Assembly: GCA_947623455.1 (NCBI GenBank)
Contig: OX392534.1
Coordinates: forward strand, 7,636,001 to 7,700,000
Source: Mimachlamys varia
Taxonomy: Eukaryota > Mollusca > Bivalvia > Pectinida > Pectinidae
DNA: 64,000 nucleotides
Reading direction: 5' to 3'
Shown here piece after piece: positions 32,601 to 43,377 of this stretch. The position numbers and the translations under genes are program-made. Within the stretch, counting starts at the first letter, position 1, and each line of letters begins with the position of its first letter. Below the pieces are notes generated by a model, which was given only the letters and a program-made list of their open reading frames with translations, was not told where the DNA came from and did no database searches.

Positions 32601-33956
32601 GTAAGACTAAAGTGTTGCTTTTCCGGTGATGATGATGTTAACATGAAGTTTTTCTGTTTTAAGTGAGTTTCATTTAACGTATATAAATGCGAGAAAAACC
32701 GGACTTGATATTTGTTGGCTTGTTTGGGTTATCACCTACATATGTACATTACTAGCCATTAAGACTTATATCTCCATGCCAACAAATACTCTTTATTTAC
32801 ATAGGCAATATGATGATGTTTAAACCCTACCTGGAAACATACAGCTATGGACATATTAATTGTGTACCCTACAAAATCTCGATAAAAAGGATTTGCCATT
32901 ACAGACCGTACATAGTTGCCTAATAACAGAGCTATATTATTGTATCTAGAAATTTCATCTTATATGTCTTTATATAATCAATTTATCTCTAAAGTAAGGA
33001 AATAAATGTTACAGAATTAATATTGTCTGAAATATAACTGCAAAAGTCATGTATAGTCAACATTAAAAAAGCAGTATTAGAACAACATACTTTGAAAAAG
33101 CAGCTGAAAACATTAAAAATCTGGAATCTTTTCAGTTACCTGAAACATTATACAAAACCTGTATTGTAAACTTTGAAATATCCGCCAAATGGTTTGTTTG
33201 CTATTCTGAATCATTTTCTGTTTGCTTTTGTACAGACTACACTTATCTGATACAGCCTATACTTTGTTTGCTATTCTGAATTGTTTTCTGTTTGCTTTGG
33301 TACAGACTACACTTATCTGATACAGCCTATAGTTTGTTTGCTATTCTGAATTGTTTTCTGTTTGCTTTGGTACAGACTACACTTATCTGATACAGCCTAT
33401 AGTTTGTTTGCTATTCTGAATTGTTTTCTGTTTGCTTTGGTACAGAATACACTTATCTGATACAGCCTATAGTTTGTTTGCTATTCTAAATTGTTTTCTG
33501 TTTGCTTTGGTACAGACTACACTTATCTGATACAGCCTATAGTTTGTTTGCTATTTTGAATTGTTTTCTGTTTGCTTTGGTACAGACTACACTTATCTGA
33601 TACAGCCTATAGCGACGGCAGCAGGGGTGGTATTGGTTCTTATTGGCACTGTGATTGGTTGGTGCGTCTTCCTGAAAATCTCCAGGAAAAAGGAACGTCA
33701 ACGTAAAGATATATTGGCGGCTAATCCGCCAAAAAGTTGGGCTCAACAGGCACAGGAGCAGCAGGCCCAAGGCTACACCTACAACACACAACAGAACGCT
33801 ATGTACCCTGTCGTGCCGCCGCCCACTGGCGCTCCAAACCCAGCTTACCCTGGGGCTCCAAACACAGCTTACCCTGGCGCTCCAAACCCAGCTTACCCTA
33901 GCGCTCCAAACCCAGCTTACCCTGTCGGGCCAAACCCAGCATACGGGAAGTCCTAA
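26554..33956 (+). CDS. Gene B: six-Cys membrane protein with NPAY tail
   Basis: Exons 26,554-26,614, 29,646-29,884, 31,598-31,751 and 33,586-33,956 join in frame (phases 1, 0, 1) into 274 aa. Residues 1-20 are a signal peptide; mature ectodomain Cys are 33, 60, 74, 85, 104 and 112; an acidic EDDDDDDDT run sits just before the membrane; TM is about 159-181; then basic SRKKERQRKD and a Gln/Pro/Tyr-rich tail with five 8-residue repeats containing NPAY (x4) or NTAY. NPxY is the established clathrin-adaptor/PTB-domain sorting motif, so endocytic sorting is a reasonable inference. Architecture, cysteine spacing and intron phases match gene A. The family is unrecognised. Confidence 0.82.
27293..27560 (+). 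mobile_element. tRNA-derived SINE
   Basis: Box A-like TGGTCGAGTGG and box B-like GGTTTGATCCC, about 40 bases apart, inside a tRNA-like head (GGGTGGATTGGTC...), followed by an unrelated body. The variable region is wrong for a working tRNA and no CCA-proximal stem pairs, so this is a SINE. It lies in gene B intron 1, sense strand. The 3' end is uncertain. Confidence 0.7.
27775..29407 (+). mobile_element. Helitron-like element with 158-bp tandem core
   Basis: Left end: 'ataccccccc'...'ggggggg' hairpin and a (ctgtccgt) run. Core: eight 158-bp units, marked by 'ttgtccggacaactcctcct' and 'cagtattgttggggaccatg'. Right end: hairpins CCTCT-AATA-AGAGG (29,353-29,366) and AGCC-ATC-GGCT (29,386-29,396), then CTAG (29,404-29,407). 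A 3' hairpin followed by CTRR is the Helitron terminus rule. Tandem cores are known from HINE/'pearl' elements of bivalves. No Rep/helicase is encoded. Each unit opens a 77-codon frame, but 158 is not a multiple of three, so it is no protein. Confidence 0.7.
27890..29200. repeat. 158-bp array with 474-bp higher-order unit
   Basis: Three unit types can be told apart by their variants (call them a: 'tggatcgatttcaat', b: 'tggatcgagtttaat', c: 'tggatcaatttcagt'). The order is a-a-a-b-c-a-b-c then a partial diverged unit, so b-c-a was amplified as a 474-bp block. Type b also shares 'cttcctataaacc'. Confidence 0.85.
29646..29884 (+). CDS. Gene B exon 2 (Cys 1-4)
   Basis: Between 'gtgtttcag' and 'caag|gtttgt' (a weaker donor). 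Encodes residues 21-100 with Cys 33, 60, 74 and 85, Trp51 followed by SG, and CELTFKIG matching gene A's CRLGFRVP. Phase 1 in, 0 out. Confidence 0.85.
29885..31597 (+). other. Gene B intron 2
   Basis: AT-rich, no nested element recognised. Acceptor 'ttttttattcag' ends at 31,597. Short open frames here show no motif. Confidence 0.6.
31598..31751 (+). CDS. Gene B exon 3 (Cys 5-6, acidic run)
   Basis: Encodes residues 101-151 with C104 and C112 eight residues apart as in gene A, sequon NVT, and a (gat)7 tract giving seven Asp directly before donor 'acta|gtaagt'. Phase 0 in, 1 out. The trinucleotide run is likely length-polymorphic. Confidence 0.88.
31807..32020 (+). mobile_element. tRNA-derived SINE
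   Basis: Head 'ggggccgcagtggctcagtg' has a perfect box A (TGGCTCAGTGG); a box B-like GGTTGCGAGAAACC follows about 45 bases later. The body is a separate, AT-richer sequence. In gene B intron 3, sense strand. End approximate. Confidence 0.7.
32285..32495. repeat. ~85-bp tandem repeat, about 3 copies
   Basis: 'agccatattcaaaaggtctt' and 'acatggtgaaattgttttca' recur at about 32,292, 32,369 and 32,444 with small differences. Confidence 0.85.
32500..33190 (+). other. Gene B intron 3, rest
   Basis: AT-rich with no recognised element. Confidence 0.5.
33191..33613 (+). repeat. 70-bp repeat duplicating a 3' splice site
   Basis: Six copies with an exact 70-bp period. 'tacagactacacttatctga' occurs at 33,231, 33,301, 33,371, 33,441 (one change), 33,511 and 33,581. 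Each unit contains polypyrimidine tract, AG acceptor and the first 26 bases of exon 4. Splicing to any of the first five would read nine more codons or so into 'ctattctga', a stop; only the last leads into the TM exon. Confidence 0.95.
33586..33956 (+). CDS. Gene B exon 4 (TM and NPAY tail)
   Basis: Encodes residues 152-274: a NYT sequon, TM segment IATAAGVVLVLIGTVIGWCV, basic anchor, Gln-rich linker, then PPPTGAPNPAYPGAPNTAYP and further repeats to TAA. The 24-bp coding repeat keeps frame. A donor 'gtg|gtaagt' lies 20 bases after the stop (33,977). Confidence 0.9.
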
Positions 33957-33976
33957 CAGGTGCAGGACAACATGTG

Positions 33977-35732
33977 GTAAGTATAATGTCATGTTTAAAT
34001 CATATTTGAAATTCTAGATCTGTGAAATCGTACATATATATACCTTGCAACAGCTATGTGTTGTGCTATTTGTTTTTTCATTTCTGAACATTGATATTTT
34101 CAACAAACACTGTTAATTAAAGCAAATGGTGCGTTTAACTGATCTCATCATACTTCACTACTAACTATATATGTTACATAGCTTCATTAAGTCATCTTAC
34201 ACCTGCTATTTATTACATGACTTTGTTAAGTCCATAATACGCCTGCTATATATTATATGGTTTCTTAAAATCCTATTTTGTCTGCTAAATGACACATGCT
34301 TCATTAAGACTTACTACTCCTGCTATAGGCCTTGTTAAGTACAGTAGTAACACACATACTATATGTAACATGACTTTGTTAAGTCGTACTTCACCTGCTA
34401 TATGTAACATGACTTTGTTTAGTTGTACTACACCTGTTATATGTTACATGACTTTGTTAAGTTGTACTACACCTGTTATATGTTACATGACTTTGTTAAG
34501 TTGTACTACACCTGTTATATGTTACATAACTTTGTTTAGTCGTACAACACCTGCTATATGTTACATGACTTTGTTAAGTTGTACTACACCTGTTATATAT
34601 TACATGACTTTGTTAAGTCGTACTACACCTGCTATATGTTACATGGCTTTGTTAAGTCATACTACCCCAGCTATATATCATATGGCTTTGTTAAGTCATA
34701 CTTCACCAGCTATATGTTATATGCCTTTGTTAAGTTGTACTACACCTGTTATATGTTACACGGCTTAGTTAAGTCGTACTACACCAGTTATATGTTACAT
34801 GACTTTGTTAAGTCGTACTACACCTGCTATATGTCACATGACTTTGTTAAGTCGTTCTTCACCTGCTATATGTTACATGGCTTTGTTAAGTCGTACTACC
34901 CCAGCTATATGTTACATGGCTTTGTTAAGTTGTACTACACCAGCTATATGTTACATGTCTTTGTTTAGTTGTACTACACCAGCTAAATTTTACATGACTT
35001 TGTTAAGTCGTACTACACATGCTATATATTACATGGCTTTGTTAAGTCGTACTACACCTGTTATATGTTACATGGCTTTGTTAAGTCATACTACACCTGC
35101 TATATGTTACATGACTTTGTTAAGTCGTACTACACCAGCTATATGTAACATGACTTTGTTAAGTCGTACTACACCTGTTATATGTTACATGTCTTTGTTT
35201 AGTTGTACTACACCAGCTATATGTTACATGGCTTTGTTAAGTCGTACTGCACCTGTTATATGTTACATGGCTTTGTTAAGTCGTACTACACCAGCTATAT
35301 GTAACATGACTTTGTTAAGTCGTACTACACCTGTTATATGTTACATGTCTTTGTTTAGTTGTACTACACCAGCTATATGTTACATGACTTTGTTAAGTCG
35401 TACTACACCTGTTTTATGTTACATGGCTTTGTTAAGTCATACTACACCTGTTATATGTTACATGGCTTTGTTAAGTCATACTACACCTGTTATATGTTAC
35501 ATGGCTTTGTTAAGTCGTACTACACCAGCTATATGTTACATGGCTTTGTTAAGTCATACTACACCTGTTATATGTTACATGGCTTTGTTAAGTCATACTA
35601 CACCTGCTTTATGTTACATGCCTTTGTTTACTTTGTGCTGAAGTTGACCAAGTCATGTAACAAATTATTTTAATGAGGTTGCATACAATTTACTCTTTAT
35701 AAACGTATACCATTGTGTTTGCTTTATTTCAG
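33977..35732 (+). other. Probable 3' UTR intron of gene B
   Basis: Strong donor GTAAGT 20 bases after the stop and a good acceptor 'gtttgctttatttcag' ending at 35,732. A junction this near the stop would not normally trigger nonsense-mediated decay. The interval is mostly the 39-bp minisatellite. The UTR could continue from 35,733. Confidence 0.45.
34150..35635. repeat. 39-bp minisatellite, about 37 copies
   Basis: Unit reads 'gttaagtcgtactacacctg' then 'ctatatgttacatgacttt'. The period is a multiple of three, so long frames of 13-residue repeats stay open on several frames; no start context, signal or domain supports a protein. Variants (gct/gtt, gac/ggc, tcg/tca) are shuffled, suggesting ongoing unequal exchange. 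Degraded at the left edge. Confidence 0.95.
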
Positions 35733-38235
35733 GCCAAATTTTGATTTTGCACCCTTCTCATTCTGGTTTGGTGCAAATAAGTGTAATGACACAAGATCTG
35801 TATGTGCCCTACTTATGTTGGCTCCTGTTTTACAGGTTAGGTGTTGGAGAGGCAGATCCTTGTTCCTCCCGTCTGACATTGCTTCCTAGGCAACCCATGT
35901 CAATCTAAAGACATCTCGTTCAATAATACAGAACTCACTGTACCTCGCATATTGTACCTAGCTTTATAAACTGTTTTGATTACCTGTAGCGTATACTCAG
36001 CTGTGATATGTCTAGGTTTAATCCTGACTATAGCTGTGTGGATCGTATTGCGGAGATATCACCAGTGGATGTTAGGACTGATAGGACTGGTGAGTGTATA
36101 CTATCACACTGAAAACAGGTATTAAAGTTAAAGATTCAATGAGACCCAGATGCATCGCTTGGCATTAGATTCTGATATTATATTATAATTATATCGTGCT
36201 GATTCCATTGTATATTTACATATCCCTTTGGTTGAGCTCAGGGAGGATTTTTCATTTTTAAATAATTCAATTTTTTATTAAAACATTCACTTGCTTAAAG
36301 TTTCAATCTTTATGTGATTTGCTATTGGTTGTGATGCTGCTTATATATAGATATCTTAAGTAATATGGTCAGTAGGATAATATATAAGTACTAGATTCTT
36401 AGTATAAGACTAGAGAAGTAATTGAACAAAAGTGTAGACAGAGGCATTAGTTAAGTGTCAGAAATATAATGCTAAAGACTTATTGTTATTTCAAGTAAAA
36501 CAGAAAACAGTTATGGATTATGGAAAGCTTGATTTTATAGTTAGACATATACACAGTAATTAAAGATATGTGCAAACAATTAAAATAATATTTGTATCAA
36601 TACGAATATTAGGGAAAAAAACGTGTCTCAAATTACTTGAATGGTTATTATTTTTTTGTCCCGTATGCAACAGAGTCCATGAAGCAAGACATATGTGTTA
36701 TTTTTCTTGTGGCGGCGTCAGCTCCTGTGTTCAACTGCAAATTGTTAAACTGCAAAAGTGCATACATGTAAGCTAATGACGAAAAAGGGAATATAGTAAT
36801 ATCTATATGTAAACATCCAAATACACATTTCAGATTCCATAGTGTCACCTGTTATGTTGATTGGATATTGTTTTGTGCCGTGTTAAATGTTTTCTGTTTA
36901 GCTCTACATCAAACTTAATTTCTCTCTTTGTTCATGTACTGCTCTCTATATGATCCCCTCATCATACTTACGCAACTTTATCATACCAAAGTTAGTTATA
37001 TATAATTATTTTATTTAAATTTGGAATCACAATATATGGTTTCATTAAATTTAGGGTTATTTTCCAACAGTTATCTTTTCCCAAATTTCGGGGAAATTTG
37101 TTCAAATGCTGGAGTATTTAATAGTGTTTTTAAATTAAAAGAAAATTTTGAGAAGTATAGCTATTGATAATTGGTTTTTAAAGACTGATTGATTATCAAT
37201 ACTTTGCAGGACAAGTCTTTTTGTATGAAAATTAATCTACAGCCCCATTTTGCTATCTGAAATGTTCCAAAACTGTTGTTTATGATGCATGCGAATGAAA
37301 CACATTATTGTTTGAATAATCAATAGCTCCAGCATGAAAAAATCGCTCTTCATAAAACAATTTCCAGAAGTTTACATGTTTGGCATAAAATTCATTTCAA
37401 AATTCCCAAGGACCATATCGTAAATAAAGGTCATATTTGACTTGAAGAATATCACTGTGGAAAATAAGTCTACATAGAACTTGATTTCTGATCTATAGCA
37501 ATTGTTTGTGTGTATTAGAACATTAATATAATAAATGAAATATATTTGTTATCATTTGGAAAAGCGCGTAAGCACATATCAATAGTATTTGTTTTTATCC
37601 AAGACTTTTTGTTTATAATAAAATGATTTTATTGTCTTTTCTGGTATACAATCAGTTATTCATGTATATATTGACATAGTTGCTAAGTTTTATCATGTTA
37701 TCACATACTTTCCATTGAAAGTAATAAAATATATTTTAATTATTTCATCGTTTTGTTTTGTAATATTGCACATGTACAGCTAGGTCATGTTAAAGTTATA
37801 AAAAAGAGAAAACATCTCAGTCTAGCGACAGACCTCTGACGAACTAGTGATGTTACATATGTGTTCAAGTGTTAATCACGTCCTCGAAGTGAGAACGAGT
37901 GTTGCGAAAAAAGGCACACAAACGACAATAACTGAGTTTCTTCTTGCCCTGAAACAAGACTTAGATTTCTGGTATAGATATTGTGTCTGGAGCCAGAAAA
38001 GGAAACCCAGACTCATTCTCGATATCAAGTTGTTTCAATTTCATCAAATTTTATTTCATACGAAAAATGATTGAACATGCTAGCCTATATTAGTTCTTTC
38101 TTTTTTGTATCATTGACAATATACATACATGTACATATAAAGCTGAACAAAATATATTTAACATGAGAACGGTTGTGTTTCACTAACAGCCTACCGGCCA
38201 TCTTTAGGCGATATATATACAAATGTATGTATATA
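35733..38235. other. Gene B 3' flank and intergenic
   Basis: Possible last UTR exon from 35,733, then AT-rich sequence. 'taataaaatg' near 37,617 and 'gtaataaaat' near 37,722 are possible poly(A) signals. A 75-codon frame at 37,847 has no recognisable motif and I do not call it. Confidence 0.35.
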
Positions 38236-38239
38236 TATA

Positions 38240-38490
38240 ATGTATCCGGGGGTAACACTCTCTACATCCCTGGATTCATCCTTGATATCCAGGGTTTACG
38301 CTCTTTACACCCCTGGAATCTTCTTCGATATCCAGGGTTTACGATCTAATCACCCCTGGAATCATCCTTGATATCCAGGGTTTACGCTCTATAACCTGGA
38401 ATCATCCTTGATATCCAGGATTTACGCTCTTTACACCCCTGGAATCATCCTTGATATCCAGTGGTTACGCTCACATTTTCTCTCTACATC
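38240..38490. repeat. ~44-bp tandem repeat, 5-6 copies
   Basis: 'cctggaatcatccttgatat' and 'ccagggtttacgctcttta' alternate. Each unit carries CCTGGA and its inverse TCCAGG, so units can fold. Confidence 0.9.
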
Positions 38491-38564
38491 ACTGGAATAT
38501 GTCTACACCCCTGGAATATGTTAGGGCAAAACTGAAGGCTCCATGCGTGCCACATTGTTGATGA

Positions 38565-38880
38565 GAAAAAATCAGAGAATACCAAATCGTCAACAAAACC
38601 ATAATCCGAACCCATAAGCGATTAAACCAGAGGTAAAATAGGAACAAATGAAAGATCTAAGACCAGGGGTTCCGGAAGAGTAAGGGTCTTCTGCTTCATC
38701 GACGACACTTGCCATGTAAATCTTTTTCACATCCAAGTAAAGATCAAGTCCTCGAAATGAGAACCGAGTATCATTGTCAATCACAACAAGTAAACACACT
38801 AATGAGCATCTTCATATCACTGAAAGATACAAAATGTTTCTCATTGAGACAAAGATGGCGATCATAAAATGACATCAAAG
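38565..38880 (-). mobile_element. Family R 3' end fragment
   Basis: 'cagagaataccaaatcgtca', 'ggttccggaagagtaagggt', 'catcgacgacacttgccatg' and 'tttctcattgagacaaagat' follow the family order in minus orientation. Confidence 0.75.
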
Positions 38881-39337
38881 ATTCTCGTGATCACATAAAG
38901 GTAAAAAGTGACAAGGTTTAAATCATTTGTGGCTCAATTGTAGTCTTCAAGGGCAGGTATCAGCCAATCAATTGGTCAAGTTTTTACATGGTCATGGCAT
39001 AATCCAAGGGTGTAGATAGCGTAGGCGAGAGTAACCCCTGGACACGAAGATGGCCCGGACTATGATGAGCATAGTAATAAAGGATCAGCTTTCATAACAT
39101 ACATGGAGATTTCAGCAACAAATCTAATGAGCACAGATATTCATAACATACATGGAAATTTCAGCAACAAATATAATGAGCACAGCTATTCATAACATAC
39201 ATGGAGATTTGTATCCCACCCCTCGATCGACAAGGTCAATATTTGTTTTGCACTTGAAAGCAAAACTGAAGGACCTTGTGTGCTTTTTAAAAGCCTTAAG
39301 TTTACTCTATTGCAAATCAAAAAGGTTTTCAATAAAG
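38881..39337. repeat. Spacer with ~50-bp triplication
   Basis: 'cataacatacatggagattt' with 'cagcaacaaatctaatgagc' occurs three times between 39,090 and 39,215. Nothing else was recognised. Confidence 0.6.
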
Positions 39338-39643
39338 TCAGCCACGCTTGTTTTCATACGAGGCTGAATTTGTCGAGTAACATATCTGACAGCTAGGAAA
39401 TCAAAGTCTTGCAAAACCTTGTGATTTTTCTTCCAGGTACATTGTATATCGACGATTTCCATTGTATGGTCGTGAAATTTCCTTTTCTTGATAGTAACAT
39501 CCCTTCTTCTCCAACCTATGGTGTTTATATGTCGCAGTTGATTCTGTATCCTTGTGTAATATTGTGACGAGCCACGAGTTTTCTTTGATAATCATTAGAA
39601 AAGCATTGAGTTACATTTACAGTTTATTTACATACACATATAT
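39338..39643 (+). repeat. Segmental duplication copy 2, left end (family R)
   Basis: Near-identical to 21,645-22,055 from 'tcatacgaggctgaatttgt' through 'cattagaaaagcattgagtt', with one deletion near 39,540. Carries the family R segment 'tatatcgacgatttccattg'. The match stops at the left inverted repeat of the 13.2-kb insertion and resumes at 52,892. Confidence 0.9.
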
Positions 39644-39661
39644 GAGTCATTATCAGAAAAG

Positions 39662-40071
39662 TACCAAATCGCTGTCCGTAACTTTGTCGTTTATTTCTGT
39701 GAATTCTACATAGAATAAAGTAAATGTTTTGCTAATACACCAACAATTACTGATCTAGTAGTCACATTTTAAAAGACATAGACATGAAATTGTGCCAATT
39801 TTTTTTTTAACAATAATATTAGCTTTTCACCCAAAAATGGGTGTGTCCGATGGTAAATCCTCAATATTCAAGCTCATTTAAAAACATTTTAATGGGGCAT
39901 TATACAAAATATGGGGATAGTTTTATTGATAATTAGCAATTAAATTGATGATATACAATGATATACGCATGCGCAGCCAAGTGCACTCGATCCGATTGGT
40001 TTCAAAAATATACACGTGTAGTCTCGCACTGTCCAAGACATACACACACCTGAGCACCCCACATATAGGTC
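39662..40071. other. 5' leader before LINE 1
   Basis: AT-rich, probably the 5' UTR of LINE 1 plus insertion sequence. No coding content or repeats seen. Confidence 0.4.
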
Positions 40072-40953
40072 ATGCGTCACTTACACCTTATTTCTGTCAA
40101 CGTACAAGGTCTCAGAAATAAACAGAAAAGAAACAGGACATATCAGTGGCTTAATGCACAAAAAGCAGACATAATACTTTTACAAGAAACACATTACACA
40201 AATGAACTAGAACCATACATTCAAACAGAATGGAATAGTCTTTTTGTACACAATCACGGTACTAGTAACAGCAGAGGTGTTTCAATATGTATCAAGAAAA
40301 CAACTCCTTGTAACATTTTAAGTACATTTACACTAGATCAAGGAAGGTTTACATTAGTAAATATAGAGTTATACGACACTGTCTACAGTATAGGTAACGT
40401 ATACGCGCCGAATGACGCGTCACAGAGAAACGCATTTTTAAAAAAAATAAAAGCATGTTTAGACAAAGAGGCCACTGGAATTCTTATTCTCGGTGGTGAC
40501 TTTAATGACAGTTTAAAACAAATTGACAGAAAATCACGAGGTGCAGTAAAAAAACCAGTTAACGGTTTAAATGCACTAATAAAAAGCAACAAATTAATAG
40601 ATGTCTGGCGCGAAAAGCATCCAAACCATATACAGTATACTTGGCGACGAAATATATATAGTGAAGCGAGTCGTATAGATATGTGGCTAACGGACAAAGC
40701 GGTACTTGGGTTAACAAACACATGTGATATAAGACCAGCACAGATTAAAAGTACTTCACACCAAGCCATTTCACTTAAACTAAACATAAACACAATTAAC
40801 AAAGGCCCTGGTTTTTGGAAACTGAATAACAGCATTCTGTCAAATACAAATTACACGGATGAAATTAAAAACATAATCAAACAAAACATACAAAACTGCA
40901 GATTAAAACAGTTAAATGCTCGTGCAACTTGGGACACTTGCAAATTAAAATAA
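40072..40953 (+). pseudogene. LINE 1 ORF2, endonuclease part
   Basis: APE endonuclease: SVNVQGLRN (metal/Asn motif), LLQETHYTN (catalytic Glu), GNVYAPND, LGGDFND (Asp/Asn pair), a SRIDMWL block and a TSHQAIS block in the place of the terminal SDH motif. All expected residues are present except Ser-Asp-His, here SHQ. The frame ends at a TAA caused by one missing A in an A-run at about 40,945; the next frame (to 41,196) continues the protein. Confidence 0.85.
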
Positions 40954-43377
40954 AAGAATTTTCAGTATCATTTTGTAAAACAATGGTAAATAAAACAAAA
41001 CACAGGATCAATGAAATAGAAAAGAAACTACAAAACATGAAAATTAAAATAGATATTACTGAAAGCTTATCGGTTGAAGATGAAAATGAAATTCGAAGTC
41101 TAGAAAAAGAAATAGAATCGTATTATGAAAAAGAAGCAAGAGGAGCACAGGTTAGATCGAGAATTAAATGGGTTGAGAAAGGTGAAAAAAAACACGAAAT
41201 ATTTCACTGGTCTAGAAAAATCGAGACAAATTAGAAAATGCATTACACAAATAAAAGATAACGAAGGAGTGATACAAAAAACACAAGAGGGAATTCTCCG
41301 AGCCACGAAACAATTCTACGACACGTTATACACAACAACGGAACCAGTCACGGAAAAGTTAACAAATTATATAACCAACACTCCTGTAGATAAAGTACTA
41401 ACAGAAGATCAGAAACAGAAATGTGGTGGTAAAATCACAATACAAGAATGTAAATCGGCTTTAGATAATATGAAGCTAAACAAAAGTCCTGGACTAGATG
41501 GTTTAAGTGTAGAATTTTATAGATTTTTTTGGGTAGAAGTAGGTGATTTGCTTGTTAATGCTCTTAATGAAAGTTACGAGTTCGAAGAGATGTGCTCTTC
41601 ACAGAAACAAGGAGTTTTGTCACTTATATTTAAAAAAGGCGACCCGTTATTGTTAGGAAACTGGCGACCCATAACGATTTTGAATGTAGACTATAAAATC
41701 GTTGCTAAGGTATTGGCCCAAAGGCTGAAATCGGTTCTCCCATATATAATACACACCGACCAATCAGGCTACATCAGAAGTAGATACATCGGGTTTAACG
41801 TAAGACAGATACAGGACATTATAGATTATACTGAGGAAATTAAACTAAATGGTGCTATTTTATTCTTAGATTTCTCCAAAGCGTTTGATTCACTGGAATG
41901 GCCTTTTATGTTTGAATCATTAAAAAAATTTGGTTTTGATCAGTCATTTATTAGGTGGGTTAAAACACTTTATAAAAATATAACAGCATTCGTAGCAAAT
42001 AATGGATGGTTGTCGGGTAGAATTAAAATATCTCGGGGAATTAGGCAGGGGTGCCCATTATCTGCTTTGTTGTTTGTAATTGCAGTTGAAATAATGGCAA
42101 TACGAATTAGAAAAGACAAAAACATGACTGGTATCCCAATTCGACTAAAATCAGGAGTCAGATATAAAATAATCAGCCAATTCGCAGACGACACATGTTT
42201 ATTTTTAAAATCAAAATACGAAATTAAGTTGGCGCTTAATCTGATTGATCAATACGGTAAGTATTCAGGTCTGAGACTTAACAAAGAAAAAACTGAGGGA
42301 TGTTGGCTAGGAAAGTTGAAAAACCATACAGAAACAGTAGACGGTGTGAACCTGTCACCTAAACCAGTGAAGGCTTTAGGTATCTATTTTGGCCATAACA
42401 AAAAAGAATGTGAATCTCTCAATTGGGAAAAAACTCTCGATGAAATTACTAAAACACTAACACAGTGGAGAAAAAGAAAGCTAACAATACTTGGTAGAGT
42501 GTTAATCGTGAAAACCTTAATAATACCTAAGATTGTTTTCAAAGCAGCAAGTTTAACTACACCAGATGAAATAAAGAAATTGTCGAATAAGATAATATTC
42601 AAATTCATTTGGAATGAAGGAAGTGAAAAAATAAAGAGAACCGACCTTTATAGGACAATACAACAAGGGGGGTTAAACATGACTGATATAGAGACTTTAA
42701 TAGATTGTTTGAACATAAAGTGGGTAAAAAGGTTGTTAAACTCCGAAGAAGCGGCTTGGAAATGTATACCAACCCTTTATTACGAAAAGTTTGGTGGTAA
42801 GTTTTTACTGTTCAATATGAACACTGACAATGTAGCTTCTTTGAGCAGTGTAAAACTACTTCCCAGATTCTACAAAGACATCCTGGTATCATGGCTAAAA
42901 ACGCGCCAATCTGAAAATAGTTCCCCGACAGATTTTTACATGATAAGACAACAACTTTTATGGGGGAATCGTTTTATCAAATACAAAGGTAAATGTCTTG
43001 TTTATGTGAACTGGATTAAAAGTGGAATAATTACCGTTGAAGACATTCTTGGTCCAGATATGCGAATTTCGCAAAACAAAATCTTAGACAAATTGGCGTC
43101 AAAATCAAATTGGATTTCCGAACTTAGCAGGCTGAAAATAGCCATTCCAGAGAGGTGGGTTAAAACACTTCAATCCAAACAATCCTTAAAATCGGTGATA
43201 AATAAGACAGAAAAACAGTATGTATACACAAAAACACATAAAAAGATAACGCTAGATCAGACAACAAACAAAGTACTATACAACCTATTACTTGAATTAC
43301 TTGTCCGACATGATTTTTATAAGATAACTGTTGCTAGCCTGATAAATATGTTGTTAGTCAGACATTTTTTTTTTTAG
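40946..43377 (+). pseudogene. LINE 1 ORF2, reverse transcriptase part
   Basis: After a second frameshift in an eight-A run (about 41,190) the frame is open for 750 codons. RT motifs: NKSPGLDGLSVEFY, NWRPITILNVDYKI, ILFLDFSKAFDSLEW, SRGIRQGCPLSALLF and FADDTCLF (ADD at 42,184-42,192), then the thumb-like KALGIYFGHN and the L1-type C-terminal domain. The frame is lost into repeats near 43,295, so the C-terminal CCHC knuckle seen in LINE 2 is absent. Confidence 0.87.

Noticed and set aside
33537..33992. Minus-strand frame of 151 codons
   Set aside because: Antisense of gene B exon 4; the repeated residues mirror the NPAY repeats.
34289..35641. Long open frames of 13-residue repeats
   Set aside because: Produced by a 39-bp minisatellite whose period is a multiple of three; open in more than one frame, with no signal or domain.
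37847..38074. 75-codon frame downstream of gene B
   Set aside because: No recognised motif, no splice context, length compatible with chance.
40383..40835. Minus-strand frame of 150 codons
   Set aside because: Antisense shadow of the LINE 1 endonuclease; no motif of its own.
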